A stretch of DNA of 64,000 nucleotides from Sphagnum compactum (GCA_965153455.1 OZ234502.1:2583267-2647266); one strand, 5' to 3'. Positions 48,472 to 62,118 are shown, numbered from the stretch's first letter. Program-made: numbers and translations. Notes: generated from the letters alone by a model not told the origin.

Positions 48472-49519
48472 TGTTATGAAGTTTTATGTCATATACAATG
48501 CAAAAGACATACAAGATAAGATTATAGTAGTGGTTTTTTTATATAGTAGACAAACGTTAATTAACTTCCTAAACCACCAAAACTTCCATCTTATGATCTT
48601 ATGACTATAGATCAGGCAAAAACCATGCTTCTAGTCATGAGATATCAAAATTAACAAATGAAGTGAAGGTGGAATGGTTATACCAAGGGTACTAATTAAC
48701 CTTTGAAAAGGTAGGTTTATGAAATAATGGGACAACAAAAATATTCTGAATATTGCCCATGATCTCCTTAAGCAAAGATTGCAAATTGCTACAATGATTG
48801 AGAAAAGTTACGAACGAAGTTATTGCATACCTATAATTTGATCAAGCTAGCTCGCAATGGCACAACATAATCCAACTTTTAAGCAAATGCATTAGCCTGC
48901 ACCCCCAAAACCACATTCATTGTTTAACATCATGACTCCTCGAATGTGGGAGGCAAATGCACAAAAACAATAAGGCAAAGGAGCAGCAAAGGAAAGTATT
49001 TGAAAAACAATACATAGTTGCTTGTAATGGATGCAAACTTGTTCACATAGAATGCAAAAGGTCTACTAACCAAGTTGAAACGAAAGTTTAAGAAATGTTG
49101 GGGAGGCATTAGTATGTGGTCCCAACATTGCCAACCCAAAAAGTTCACATGAGATTAACACTTAAAAATTGTGATGGATGAAAGGACCACAACAACACAT
49201 TTTGGGTTTTGCAACTAACCTTTACAAGTACATATTAGTCAAGAAGGATATATGTGACTAGTGACTAATGAGTTGTTAAACTCATGTCGTTTCACCCATT
49301 TAGTTGCAAAGGATGTTCAGTTGCAAAACCCAATCATTTTGATGACTAGGATTTTAAAATTTTCTTATAATAATGATATTCCATATCATCATTAACCTTG
49401 GTATGATGTGTAAAGTGCATGTCATCTCAACTTAGTCATTTTATTCAACTAAATGTTACAAAAGACACCTTGATGGATGGTATGACATGTGTCCAATATT
49501 TATAAACATGTTATGAATC

Positions 49520-50180
49520 ATTGCATATGATTATCATGGATGTTAATGCCATGGGGTTCATTCTTTTAAATGTTCATCCATGACTTGTATTGAACTTGTA
49601 CTTAAATGTTAGTTTAGTTTCAATTATGTTTTAGTTCATTTTTAATCAAATTCTAATTAAGTCCTAGTCAACTTTGAGTTAAATCTTAATTCAACTCTCA
49701 ATTAACTATTAATTAAGTCCTAATTAACCATCGTTAACTCCCAATTGACTCCTAATTAAGTCCTAGTTAGTTTTCAATTAAGTTTCAATTAATTCATAGT
49801 TGACTTTCAATTAAGAAGGTTCTCAAGAAGCTTATTTATTCGTGCACACATAAAAGCCTCCTTGGAAACTTCCTTGAACTAGGTCCCCCAAAAGGATATA
49901 AATAGAAGTAGGACCTTTCATTTCTTTTAATATGTTCAACACTAGTTTTAAGCAGAATCTTACACCATAGCCTTGTCATATTCTTTTCATGTTCATGTTT
50001 ACATAATTCGCCCAATAAAGATTCGTTTTCACATTTGTCTTGCACATCTTGTGTTCTTATTTTTAGTTTTTATGTTATTGTTTTAAATCACATAATATTA
50101 TCTTGTTTCTTTTTTAAAAGTTAAACTTAAACCTTTCCTTTAACCTTTATTTTTGTGATTTTTTATGTCATTGACAATGA
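49520..50180 (+). repeat. LTR-like repeat, arm A of an inverted pair
   Basis: In order it holds a TTCATCCATGACT block, an array of short degenerate units like AATTAAGTCCTAGTTAAC, a GAAGGTTCTCAAGAAGC block, then AGGTCCCCCAAAAGGATATAAATAG (a TATA-like box), ACCTTTCATTTC, and a T-rich tail ending near TTTTTTATGTCATTGACA. Order and TATA box suggest the promoter end of an LTR. No retroviral-type gene is attached. Confidence 0.6.
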
Positions 50181-50299
50181 CCAAAAGTCAATCTAATTTA
50201 GCCCATGTAACTAACATAGCCAAAAGTCAACCATGACCTAGTTAGGCTAAACAACCTACCTTAGTTTGCCTAACCAAAAGTCAACCTATCTTAATCTAA

Positions 50300-51000
50300 T
50301 TAGGTTATGTCAAAGACATAAAAACCCGCAAGAATAAAAGTTAAAAGAAATGTTTAAGTCTAATTTCCAAACAAGGAATAAGACAAGATTATGTGATTTT
50401 AAAACAAGAACATAAAAACACAAAAACACGAAATGTGCAAAACAAATGTGAAAACAAATTTTTATCATACTAACATGTGCACACATGAACATGAAAAGAA
50501 CATGACAAGGTTATGATGCAAGATCGTGCCTAAGATTGGTGTTGAATAAACTGAAAGAAATGAAAGGTCCTCTTCCTATTTATACCCATTTGGGGACCTA
50601 ACTCAAAGAAGTTTCTAGGGAGGCTTTTATATGTGCATCAAGTAAAGAAGCTTCTTCAGAACCTTCTAAAATGGAAGTTGACTCTGAGTTAACTAAAACT
50701 TCACTAAAAGTTAATTCGGACCTAACCAAGAATCAACTAAGAGTTAACCTAAAATTAATTTTTAATTAATTATGACTTAATTGGGGCTTAACTAAGAGTT
50801 AATTAGAATTTAATTAGGACCTAATTAAGAATTAACTAGGAATTAAATAGGACTTAATTGAAAAATTAATTATAATTTAACTGAAAGTTAATCAAAATTT
50901 AATTGAAAGTTAACTAAAAGTTAACTAAGACTTAGCTAGGAATTATGGATGAACATTATGGATGAATTCCATTTATTGGAAGATTGTGTTTAATGTTCAC
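50300..51000 (-). repeat. LTR-like repeat, arm B of an inverted pair
   Basis: The reverse complement follows arm A block by block: GGTTTTTATGTCTTTGACA, CTTAAACATTTCTTTTAAC, the GGGTATAAATAGGAAGAGG box, the GAAGGTTCTGAAGAAGC block and the AATTAA-type array. About 120 bp separates the arms, so the two TATA-like boxes face each other. Confidence 0.6.
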
Positions 51001-51889
51001 ATCCGTCACAGATTAGTTACCTATGTTAAAACAACCTAACCTAGGCTAGGTGGTTTCGATTAAAAATAAATGTTGGACTCCTAACCCAAAAAGCCTATAC
51101 TAGGCTACCTAACTAAGTTAAATGGCTTAAGTATCATAGGTTGCAAGAATGAGGACTTGAATCCCTCACCTTCATTTTGGGGTTTAAGTCTTCATCCATT
51201 GCACTACCACATTTTGTTATATTAATTATATTTCACACAAAGTTATAAAGGTCAAAAAAAAAAATTCAAATTAACCTTGGCCACCTTAGGTTGACCTACC
51301 TACTACCTACCAACCTAACCTAGACTTAAACCTCCCTAAGTTGACTTTAGTCAATCTATATTATTTACTAACCTAACTTGGGTTAACCTAGGCATTCTTA
51401 AGCTAAAAATAAATTAACCTAAGATAATTATGTCACATCTAGTCGCATTTAATTGCATCATAGTTGTATCTACTTGCACAAACTTGAAGTGGTTGCACAT
51501 TTGATAAAATATCTTGTAATGAGGCTACTTAGGTTGACTTGGCAAAAAACCTAAAGCTAGGAACCTATACAAGCCTACCTAGGTTAGCCTATTAGTAGGG
51601 TAACTTATTTTAGGTATATTTAAACACACTAAATGTAATAATTTTTTTATGTTTAATTAAATATATTACAAGGTAACCTATATTACAAAGTAAGTTTTTA
51701 CTAAGTAGCATACATACACAGGTTAATTGAATAGGTATGTTAACCTAAGCTAGTGTGTTAAGTAGTAAAAAAATCAAAGAATTGTGTGTCACCTTGTTCA
51801 AAATGACTATTAATGTTGTAGTCATAATTACAAGTTAACATTAGATTGTTTAGTACACATACACATGCATATGAATTCATGACTTCAAA

Positions 51890-53015
51890 AACTTCATGGC
51901 ACATAAAAAATTATGGCATGTCATGACAAATATTGGTGCCATAAATTTAAAACACAAAAACTTATGGTGTCACAAAAAATCATGGATTGCCATGAAAATT
52001 TGTGACACCTTGATGCCAAATGGCATGCCATGTCTTCATCACAAAAAAAATAAAAAATCATTATTAATTGCAAAGGACATCAATAGTTTCAACTAATTAA
52101 TAAATGAAATTAATTTATCAAATCAATGGCATGAATCATGATGTTGACAAATAGAACCACATCATGTTGTTGACATATAGCATGCCATGCCATCATCATG
52201 GGGAGATCAGTCGTTATTAGTCGCAAAGGTGGATGGTTCTTGGAACGAACTAACAAAAATGCAATAATATGATGATTTACCAAAAAACTCAACAAGTTGT
52301 CATATTGAATATAGTTGCAAAACCATGATGCCATGTTTCATGTTGATGTATTTTGCCATTACTTAGTGATTGTTATGACTATTTAGTTATAAATGTAGTT
52401 GAAAATTTTAATTGTCATTTTTGTGTTTGGTTCAAAGGATAGGATTTGTTGCAATGAGGGTGAGGGTAAAGTTTTTGAATTTACGTTTTGATGCAAAGAG
52501 CTAGATTGAGGGATTAAACATCATTTCTAACATAGTGACCAACCAAAATAGTGTATGAATCATCATGTTGACCAATAGTCAAGTATTTTATTACGACATT
52601 CAATGCCAAAAACCAAGTCTTTTACATCTAGTCCTATTTTACTATAATCATTTTGTAGTCATTTTTAAAGTTGTTTATGCCATTTTTTAGTTATTTTTCC
52701 CATTGTAATCAAATAAAACAAGTTGCAAAAGACATGTTTTGATGTTGATTACACGTGGAATATGCCACATCATCGTGTTGTGAGACTAAAAGTCATTTTT
52801 CTAGTCGCAAAAGTCATGGTATTTTGAAATAACTAATTTAAATTTATTTAAAACATATAATTAAAATTTCAAAAATAATAATATTTTTAGTAAAAAATCT
52901 CACTAATCGTCATACTAACTATAGTCACAAAACCATGATATCACATGACATTTCAATGGCCTTTGCAACTACATAGTGATTTTTGTGACTAAATAATTAC
53001 AATTGTAATAAAAAA
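51890..53015. repeat. Degenerate long-unit repeat block
   Basis: Similar segments recur at about 52025-52090, 52200-52400 and 52800-53010. Shared parts are ATTAGTCGCAAAG or ATTAATTGCAAAG, CATA(C/T)T(A/G)A(A/C)TATAGT, CAAAACCATGAT, and GCAACTACATAGTGATTTTTGTGACT with its variant at 52360. The open frame at 51896-52096 is part of this low-complexity DNA and is not taken as a gene. Confidence 0.45.
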
Positions 53016-53439
53016 GGATATTAGTTGTTTCTTTGACCACTCAAAAAACTGATATTGTGTTGTTGTGAAAGCAGTGATGAAATTTGGTTTACTACCTTTT
53101 AGTTGGACACAACTAGCTATGATTAATTATTGATAACTTGACTCTTGGCTTTCCTTTTGGGAAAAAAAAATCTTATCCAATGAGATTAAAAAACCGTTAA
53201 GATTATTTGAATGGAGGAAACTCTCATTCCACGAAAATATGGCATGGAGGTTATGGGTCATCAATACCCAACCTCGTATAAAAAGTCAATTCTTCCCTTT
53301 TAAAAAAAATTTCCCTTGATTTTTTGTTTTTTTTCAAGTTTTTTATTTTTTCCATTTCATTTGTCTACCTTTAAAAAAAAAATTTGGTGTTTTCTTTCTA
53401 TATTTTTATGTCTTATTTTTCTCTTGTATGTTTGCAAGT

Positions 53440-53940
53440 ACAATCAAATTGATAAGCATCTAATAGATAGAGCTTCGCATATTATAATTTATAGCAAGTT
53501 GAAGGGTAGTTGTCTTCTTCAATGTGACAAAGTTTTCAATGAGAAAAGACGTTTAAAAAGACCAAGGTAAGTGTAATCGGTTGTTATTTAATTTTTGTTT
53601 TGAGATTTTTTTAAGCTTACTTTTTTATTTTTTTTAAAAAAACATTTGTGAAGAAGTTCATTTTGAAGATAACGACATTGATTTGGTTTATGTTGATTCA
53701 AATGTTCATGCCCAAGATACATATATTAGATGTTGCTAAATGGTATTTTTATACATGAATATTTATTGGTGATGGTGTTTATGTTTTTTTTGTGTTTTTT
53801 TCTATTTATTTTATTTTGCACAAGATGTTATATTTGAACATCCACCTAATGTGTCTTTTGTTGATTCACTTGTTCATGACAATGAAAGAGGTGGTGCAAC
53901 TAATAATGTTCATGCCATTGATGTTGTTTTTGCTTGACAA
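53440..53940 (+). pseudogene. Possible exon fragments of an unknown gene or element
   Basis: A frame ending KVFNEKRRLKRPR stops just before a strong donor-like CCAAG|GTAAGTG at 53569. Two later pieces read FEDNDIDLVYVDSNVHAQD (about 53660-53720) and FEHPPNVSFVDSLVHDNE (about 53830-53890) and resemble each other, as if a short unit had been duplicated. No family is recognised. Confidence 0.25.
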
Positions 53941-54039
53941 AAATTTGTTGTTGGTGATGTTCTTAATTGAAAAAGATTACATGTTATCATGAACACTAGC
54001 ATCAACAAACATCATTATCATCAACATAATATGTAGTTC

Positions 54040-54470
54040 AATCATAGTTCATTCAATGTTCACTTATAGTTTATTTTTAATTTATTCGTAGTTGACTTTT
54101 AATTCACTCATAATTCATTCATAGTTCACTTGCAATTCATTTATAGTTCACTCATGGTTCACACATATTTAAGAACGTTTTTGGATGGTGGGCATATGCA
54201 AGGCTTTTTAAGTGCTAGATCTTTAAAGGGGTATAAATTCATGGAAATTTCTTTGAGGTAGGTCCCCAAAGGGGTATAAATAAAAGCAGGTCCCTCGATT
54301 ACTTTTAATCTGTTAAACATTAATCCAAAGTACAATCTTCCACCATAATCCTATTTATTTGATTTCATGTTCATGGTTTCATATTTGATAAGAATAAAAT
54401 TTTGTTTACACTTTCATCTTGCATATTTTGGGTTCTTGTTTTTAGTTTCCATGTTTTATATTTGAAATTA
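54040..54470 (+). repeat. LTR-like repeat, third copy
   Basis: It carries TTCACTCATAGTTCATTC-type short units, then AGGTAGGTCCCCAAAGG, GGTATAAATAAAAGCAGG, GATTTCATGTTCATGG and TTGTTTACACTTTCATCTTGC in the same order as arm A. It is more diverged than A and B are from each other. Confidence 0.55.
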
Positions 54471-57400
54471 AATTTATCTTTACTTTTGTCACAATTTGTC
54501 TTAATTTTTTTTACTTTGGAAAATTTTAATTATGTCTTCATAGTTTCCATGCCCATGACACATGTTGATCCATTAATGTTGCTCAAGAAAATACGATGGT
54601 GCATTTCCCAAAACTAAGTAAGGCACATGTTGATGTTGAAGACAATTTCTGGAATGAAATGTTCAATATGTTTGACATGGAGCTTTTAGAAGCAAAAGTA
54701 ATTCTTGGTTAACAATTGCTCAAGGTGTTAAATGTGAACACATATTCTAGGCATTTTAAACTCGTTTTTATAATTGTCCCATTATGATCAACTTAGTTAT
54801 TGATCTAAGTTTAGTAACAAATGTGATGGACAAGATTGCATTGTGATTTTTTTCATTAACTCTAATCTTCAACATTTCAAATTTCATATCTTTGAACTTC
54901 ACTTGAACTTTTCATTTGAGCTTTTGTTGTACATTTTTTCAAAACTAGATATACCTACAACTCATGTTTGACACTAATTAATTCTTAAGAAGGCCAATTG
55001 AAAAAAAATAAAATAAAAAATAATGTGCCAATTTTTTAAAAAGTTGAAGTCAATTCAAAACACGAGATAATTTTGAAACTTATTAAAAGACTTCGCATAT
55101 TTTAAAACTATTGTTGAAATTGTGAAATATTCATATTGGGGCTATTGAAAAAAAAATTCAAAAAACTTTGGCAATTTTTTTGGAAAATTAATCATATGTA
55201 CAATACTTGTTGGCATGGCATTGAAGGTAAAACTCAATTGCTTGTATAGGTTGGATTCTAATTCATACATTTAATATTTCATAACTTGGACACTTCATTT
55301 CATGGCTTGGACATTTCATTTCAATTTTGAAATTCATATAATAGCTTGGACACTTCATTTTAATTTTAAAAATTCATACAATTGTTGGCATATGAAGTTT
55401 AAGTTCACGTAATAGCTTGGATACTTGATTTTAGTTTTTGAAGTTAAAATAATTATTGACATTGAAAGTTGGCTTATGAAGTTTTTGAAGTTAAAAAAAT
55501 TTGACAATTGTCAAAGGCAATTTCATTCAATTGCTTCAAGTTGTAAAGAAAATTTAAAAGGAGATTTAAAATAAAATTGCAAATTTTTTTGACATCAAAC
55601 TTGAATTGTGTACTTTGAAAAAAAGAAAGGAAAGGAATTGAAAATAAATTGAAAAAACAAGTTTTTTTTAAAAATGGTTAAAAGGGGAAAAAAAAAGTAA
55701 AAGAAAAAATCACAATTATACTTTTTGAAACCCAAAAGGCCTAGGTTGACCATGGATTGGGGCTTTAAGATTTTGAAAGGTATATTGAAATTTTCAAATG
55801 GGTGAATGTCATGAAATAACAAAATACATTTTTTTGGGATTATTTTTGCCTCTTTTCAATTCTTTCATAAGGCAAAATGGAAAGTTCCCATGGTGTCAAC
55901 CATACCTAACTTGGGCAAGTGCCAATACATATTAATTATAAGACCATTTTGCAAAATTCACATAACCATTATGCAAGTCCATAAGACCATTCTGCACATC
56001 CACATGAACATTTTGCAAACCCACATGACTATTCAACAAATCCACATCAAAACCATTACATATTATGGAATGTGCCAAGTATAAACCATTGTGCCTATTC
56101 CAAAATGTGGACTCATCTTATCAAGTTGGAAATCGGGGCTCACCCAATATAGTCAATATGCCATATAGTCAATAATAATGTTTTTCTTTGAAGGTTGTAA
56201 CACCTTTCACTTGGCAAAAGGCCATACATGAAAGCCAAAATATGGAAGCCTTTCAAAAGAAATGTCAACTAGAAAATTAACATTGAAAGGTTAAAAGAAA
56301 ATCGATCTTGCAAATGAATGTTAACAACTTGAAATTAAGGGTTAATTCATTCATTTATAATATATACACGTAGTTGGTAACATTGGAGGCAACCCAAATA
56401 AGACCCATCAAAGCTTCTAAGACCTAAGTGGACTTAATTAAATTTTAATAAAACTTTCTTTTGTTTGCAAAAATAAAGTTCTTTTTGGTTTCACAAAAGG
56501 TAAGGTTTTTTGTGTGAGAATTTGAATGTCAAATTTGGAAACACTCTGGTTATGGCCCACGAGTTTAATCTAAACTTCTTGGATTTAGCATAGATAATCA
56601 GAAACAAAACCTCCATCCACATGCTTGAATGAATTGAACTTATGTTTTAACATCACCTAAACATTGTTGTTGATTAGTTATTACTAAACTTGAAAACATT
56701 GTCATGCAACTGATGGATTGGTGCACTTAACAACGAACATGAACATTATTCCAGATCATAAACAATCCAATTAAAATTAAAACTTGGATATTATCTTGGA
56801 TAAAATAACATGTTATCCATGAATAGGGACATATGTTTTGCATGATCAACATATTGTTTTTTTTTTTTTTGCATGAATAATGATTTGACACAATATTTCA
56901 TTACTACAAAATGTGGGTGCAGTTCACTAGTCCCCGTTCGCTAGACCAGTGAATTCATTGCTTCTTCACTGGTCCTCATTCACTACAACCAGTGAATTCA
57001 CTCAAAAATCTAATGAAATCACTTGGTGTACAGGGACACCTTTTGTTGTAGTGCTTGGATAAATTCAAGCTAAAAGGAGCCAACGATGCACCCTTTGTCA
57101 CTATTTATTACCAAAATATTTTAGGAATATTCCAAATGGAAACTTGAAAAAATCATCAAAAGAATCATAGCACTTACAAATATGTTGGAATATATTATTC
57201 TCCAAAGATGTGTTTAAAGGTTTTCTTTAAAAATATGTTATTTTTAATCCATTAAGGATTACATTAAAAGTCCTTAAAACAACAAAAAACAAATCATGTT
57301 CAACTACAAGCTATTCTTGGCAAGAATGGCTTAAATAATTGTGGTCAACAGACCTTTCTCACAAAATGTAAGGTTCACACAATTTCAAATAAAAACCAAC

Positions 57401-60400
57401 CAACGAGTTGCTCACTTCATGCATACAAGCACATAAGATAATTAAGTTGAAATTTGTACAACAACCTTTGTGAATCTTTATTTCTAATTCTTTTAACAAG
57501 TCCAAGGATGTTGTGCACATGTGATATCATTAAGCAAAACAAACCCAAGTTTAAAATATGTTTAATTTTGATAAGCACACCTTTTATGCAACTTATACCT
57601 TTCAAATTTAAATATTACTTGCCCAATTTCAACATGACATGGAGGATGCCAAAGATGTTCATGCACTAATATGTTCAACATTGTAATTTTCTACCTTATA
57701 TTCAAAATGATGTTAATATGATTTATATTTTTTGCTGTACATCATATGTCATAATTTCTTTTGTGCAACCACCATCATTTTTTGCATTTCCTTGTGATTT
57801 GTATTATGACACCATGCCAATTGCAATTTTACCCAATTGTAATTTTACCGTACTTGTTTATTTTTGTTAATGATGAACTTGGGCTATTGATCTATGTGGT
57901 GCCCATAATGACATGATTACTTGATATTGACATCAATGTTATGTATGCATTCATGGAAGAGTTAACAAATTGGTTCACAACCAACCATTTTATGGATGTC
58001 ATGGGCATTTGTTATTCAAAATACTAACATTAATTGAATTTTGAACATAGTTGTGTTATTCAATATTTTGTATCATTAATATGAAATGTGCATGTAACTA
58101 ATTATTATAAGGCCTTAAAACTACAAGTTAAAAGTGAATTATATCACCACACTCTTGTGCCATTTCACCTTGGGTGAAACTCGAATCATTAATGTCTAAC
58201 TTTAGTGTAAGCAATTCATTAAGGTTATTCAATACAATCAATTTTGTATATTATTCAAGTACTCCTTTTAATCTTGGATATATATATATATGTTGCATTG
58301 CAATTATGTATAAAATTGGTAAGTGTACATATGTTAAATTTATATAATGGTAATACATTATATAATACATTTAAAAATTAAATAGTAATAACCAATATAT
58401 TACAAATTAATGTAACTAAAACATAATATAATACAAATTCTTGACATAATATATATATTTGATAATGTAATTGTATGAAATACTGATACCAATATTATTA
58501 TTAATTTTTGAAAATGAATATTTTCACATTTGATTTATGTTAGCCACGTAAATTATTTTGCTTAATCAAATGTTAGTGGAACTTGTCAAAGCATGCTTTC
58601 TTGTGAATAAATATTTTGTGAGTTATTATTAAATAAAAAAATTCAATGTACTTTCCTTCAAACGATTTGAAATTTTTATGTTTATGTATTATGAAATGTA
58701 GATTGATGTTGTCTAATTTTTCATTTCAAAAGGAACCTTTAATCTTGATTCTATTTTTTTTGATTTTTTAAAATGTAACTTTTGATTTGGTCTTAATACC
58801 AACTCTTTGGATTTAAAAAAACCTTTGTTCTGATTATTTTGACAAAAAAACAAGACTTCATATTGTTAAGACAAGGTTTGGTTCCATTTTGAGTATTGAC
58901 AACCAAACCAAAAAGAAATGTAATTAATTAGTTGAACTAATGCACACATTCCAACATAAAATATGTAATATTAATTATGTACAACCAATCAACTATAATA
59001 AATTGTTTAAAATGTAAGGTCAAGTTTGTATTTTTTCGATAAAATTATACTTATGTACCTAAAGAACTTAAACTTTTTAAAAATGAGGCCACACCATGGT
59101 TTAGGTTCTAATTCAATTTTGAAAATAAGTTAGTCCTTGGAGTTAGTTTGAAAACCCTAAAACCTAATCTTATGACCTAAAATGGACTTGCTGAAGTCCA
59201 AGAACCTACCAACACTACTTTAAGCCTTTGAAAAAACTTCAAGAATGAAATTTCATTTGTTTCATTTGAACAAGGTATGAAAAGGAAAATATATGTTAAA
59301 AGTTTGATTTGTAAGATTATTTAGTGTAATTTTCATATGTATAAGCTTTGACATTTTTTTATCACAATGTCAAATGGTAATTGGTTTGCGAATTCAATGG
59401 ATTGTTTCCATGGAAACCAAGGTTCAAACTTTCATACCAACAATTTTATAAAATTTGTACGTTTATTTTATTTTTAAAACATAAATAATGTATTACATAA
59501 CACATTAAAATTTCATTAAAATATGACAAAATTCCATTGCCACGTGTAAATTTCCTATTTGACCAAGTGTTGATGAATTCATCATGTCCATAGTTATTGG
59601 TCCTTGTTCACCATGGGGTACAATGAATTTATTAAGTTTCTATTTTAATGGAAAATTTTCAACTTCATTCAAATGTTAGTGAAATTAGTAATGAAGTAGA
59701 TTTATTGTTACCTATTCACCAAATATGGGATGTAGTTGTCAAAAAACAATGATATTGCATATATATATATATATAATTTTTTCCCCCACATTGACATACT
59801 TCCTATTCATGATTGATGTGGCCATATTTACATGGACACACTTACTTATCTTATAGATTAATCATGAACAAAACTTATAAACCCAACATTAATGTTAAAA
59901 AATGCAAGTATTGCAAACAACTCATTGTTTTTGACCAAAACTAACCTTGTTACCTTTGATGACAATGAAATATTAACCACGAATCTAAATATTGGAATAT
60001 GTGTTGAAACCACATTACAATATTGGAGTACCTTTTTAGGTTCAACAAAAATTATATTATTTTTTGAAATGCCAAAATTTTAGAAGATTAAGGTTTTTTC
60101 TTGTTAAAAATTTAAAACTTTATTGTTTATTGAAGCCAAAGTTTCATAGGATTCATGAACGATTTAAAAATTTCTCCTTTGTCATTAAACACCCCTTCTA
60201 ATGAGCTTTGTTTAGCACCTTTTATGGGCATGATAATGCAACCCTATAGAAAATTGAACTATTCTACTTGCATGATTTTTAAATTTTTTCTCTTTTCAAC
60301 TTTGTGTGTGCAATAATTATTAAAAATAAACCTTGCTTTTTAATGCTTGATGGGATGCAAGTGGTTAATGTCATATTTCTTGCAAGTAAGAATTTGAGAT

Positions 60401-61119
60401 CAAAATCTTTACTGTGAAACAAAATATTTGTGTAGAACATTGGTGATGAATAACATGTGGATATTTTAAAATTTAAATGAAAATTTACCAAAAATTCAAA
60501 AAAACAATTCTTGCAGTGAAATCAAAATTTCAAAATGAAATAATTATTCAATAGTGAGATGTTGATCCTAAAAAGGTACTATGGTACCTAAACTTGGGGA
60601 ATATGAAAAAGAATCAACTATTGTACAAGAGGGTTTTTAAAACTAAACATCATTTACAAAAATGTTTCACCTCCATTTTTTTGTGCGTATTCTAATTGAA
60701 ACATTTTAGAATGGCAAAGTGAATGCAATACCTTCATCTTTTGCAATTATAATAGGAAATGACAAAATGGCTATGGGTAAAGCCAAATGCAATACCTTCA
60801 TTTTTTTTGTAGACTCTATTATGGCATGGCAAGGTTGTTTGCATAACCTTCATTTTTTTTTGTCATGTATAATCTAACATGATAGGATGTTTCCAATACC
60901 ACATGTGTTGTGTATACATTGATTTTAAAAGTGAAATTAAACGTAATAGTTACAATTTTATATAAACATTTTTTTTTTAATGCTAATGAGTTACATAGTA
61001 CATGTGGCAATGAACTTCACAACATTGTCCACATGTGCTTTTTGTACCAACATCTACATGTTTCAAAAGTGGTAAAAGTTCTTCAATATTGAATGATTTC
61101 TTCACTGAAAATTAAATTA
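54471..61119. other. Extremely AT-rich intergenic DNA
   Basis: Apart from the CACTA-like element at 56899 and the repeat at 58930-59240, I see only short AT microsatellites (58279-58293, 59758-59775), poly-T runs and short random open frames. Similar AATACCTTCATTTTT blocks near 60725-60745, 60788-60808 and 60840-60858 suggest a small decayed tandem repeat. Confidence 0.45.
56899..57053. mobile_element. CACTA-like miniature element, copy d (155 bp)
   Basis: It has the same ends as copy a (TACTACAAAATGTGGGTGC on the left, GGGACACCTTTTGTTGTAGTG on the right) and the same internal AGTGAATTCACT repeats. The flanks (TTT, CTT) do not give a perfect 3-bp duplication. It lies in AT-rich intergenic DNA. 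Confidence 0.75.
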
Positions 61120-61757
61120 AATTAAAATTGTAGCTGAACATTTCGGAGGAATTCGAATGTGCCTTCCTTTGGTGTCGTTGGAAAGATGTTGATGAGAGGA
61201 TTGAAATGGAATTTTATTTGGTAAGATTTGGATTCAGAATGTGTGTGGGGAGATATTGATTCTTAAGTGATTTTTGTCACTGAAGAAGATTTCAGATAAA
61301 TTCCAAAAAACCAAGTTTTGCAAGGAAAACTCAGTTGAGAAAGAACGTGGTTAACACTTTGAAGGCAAATCATTCAATTCAAGCATGATTTTCCTTTCAT
61401 ATTTGGCTGTTCAAAAAGTTGATACATACATTGCAAAACAATGTTCACATGTTGAGTTTCCCTATTTTGTAATGGGTTCCCACTTGGGCCAATGCACAGG
61501 CCACGCTAATTCAGAGGGAACATTATCTGCATAGACTAACCATGTTTAACCTAGAAAAGAACGGGTCCTAAATGAGCTGATAATCCTATCCTCTGTACCT
61601 TACGAGGTCCTTACGGGCTGCCCATGTGCGGCCGGCCCTTTGCGCCTGTTTTGCTTCTACATTGCCATCTTTTAGGGTTTGAAGAAGCTTTTGAGTGTCA
61701 GTGCTTTTCTCGCTGCAGCCTGTCGAAGGCCTCGATTGCACGGGAAAGCCAGCAAGC

Positions 61758-61790
<33 letters not shown>

Positions 61791-61837
61791 GAGGAGGTTG
61801 AAGGAGAGAGAGAGAGTTCTGAAGAGCGAGGGACCGT
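61120..61837 (+). promoter_or_regulatory. CSN3 promoter and 5' UTR
   Basis: The AT-rich intergenic DNA gives way to mixed sequence near 61.45 kb. A telo-box-like TTTAGGGTTTG lies at about 61672-61682, and a (GA)n run at 61758-61784 with further GAGA at about 61804-61815 leads into the start codon. GA/CT repeats near start sites are common in plant promoters. The transcription start is not fixed. Confidence 0.55.
61758..61784 (+). repeat. (GA)n microsatellite in the CSN3 5' UTR
   Basis: A perfect GA dinucleotide run of about 27 nt ends 53 nt before the CSN3 start codon. It is complementary to the CT run in intron 1. Confidence 0.95.
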
Positions 61838-62068
61838 ATGGACTCATTGGATGCGCTAGTGGCGCAGGTGCAAGGTTTCTCTGGCACCGATGACTTGCTT
61901 CATCTCTTGTCTTTGCTTAAGCAGTCGGACGAGCTTCTGCACACTCATGCGCCTCGCCTGCAATACGCCCTCTCTTCACTTGATCCTGCCAAGCATTCGA
62001 TCGGCTATCTTTACTTCTTGTATTACTTCTTGTAAGCAATCCCCCTTCCTCTTTCGTCACCTCGTCCC

Positions 62069-62118
<50 letters not shown>

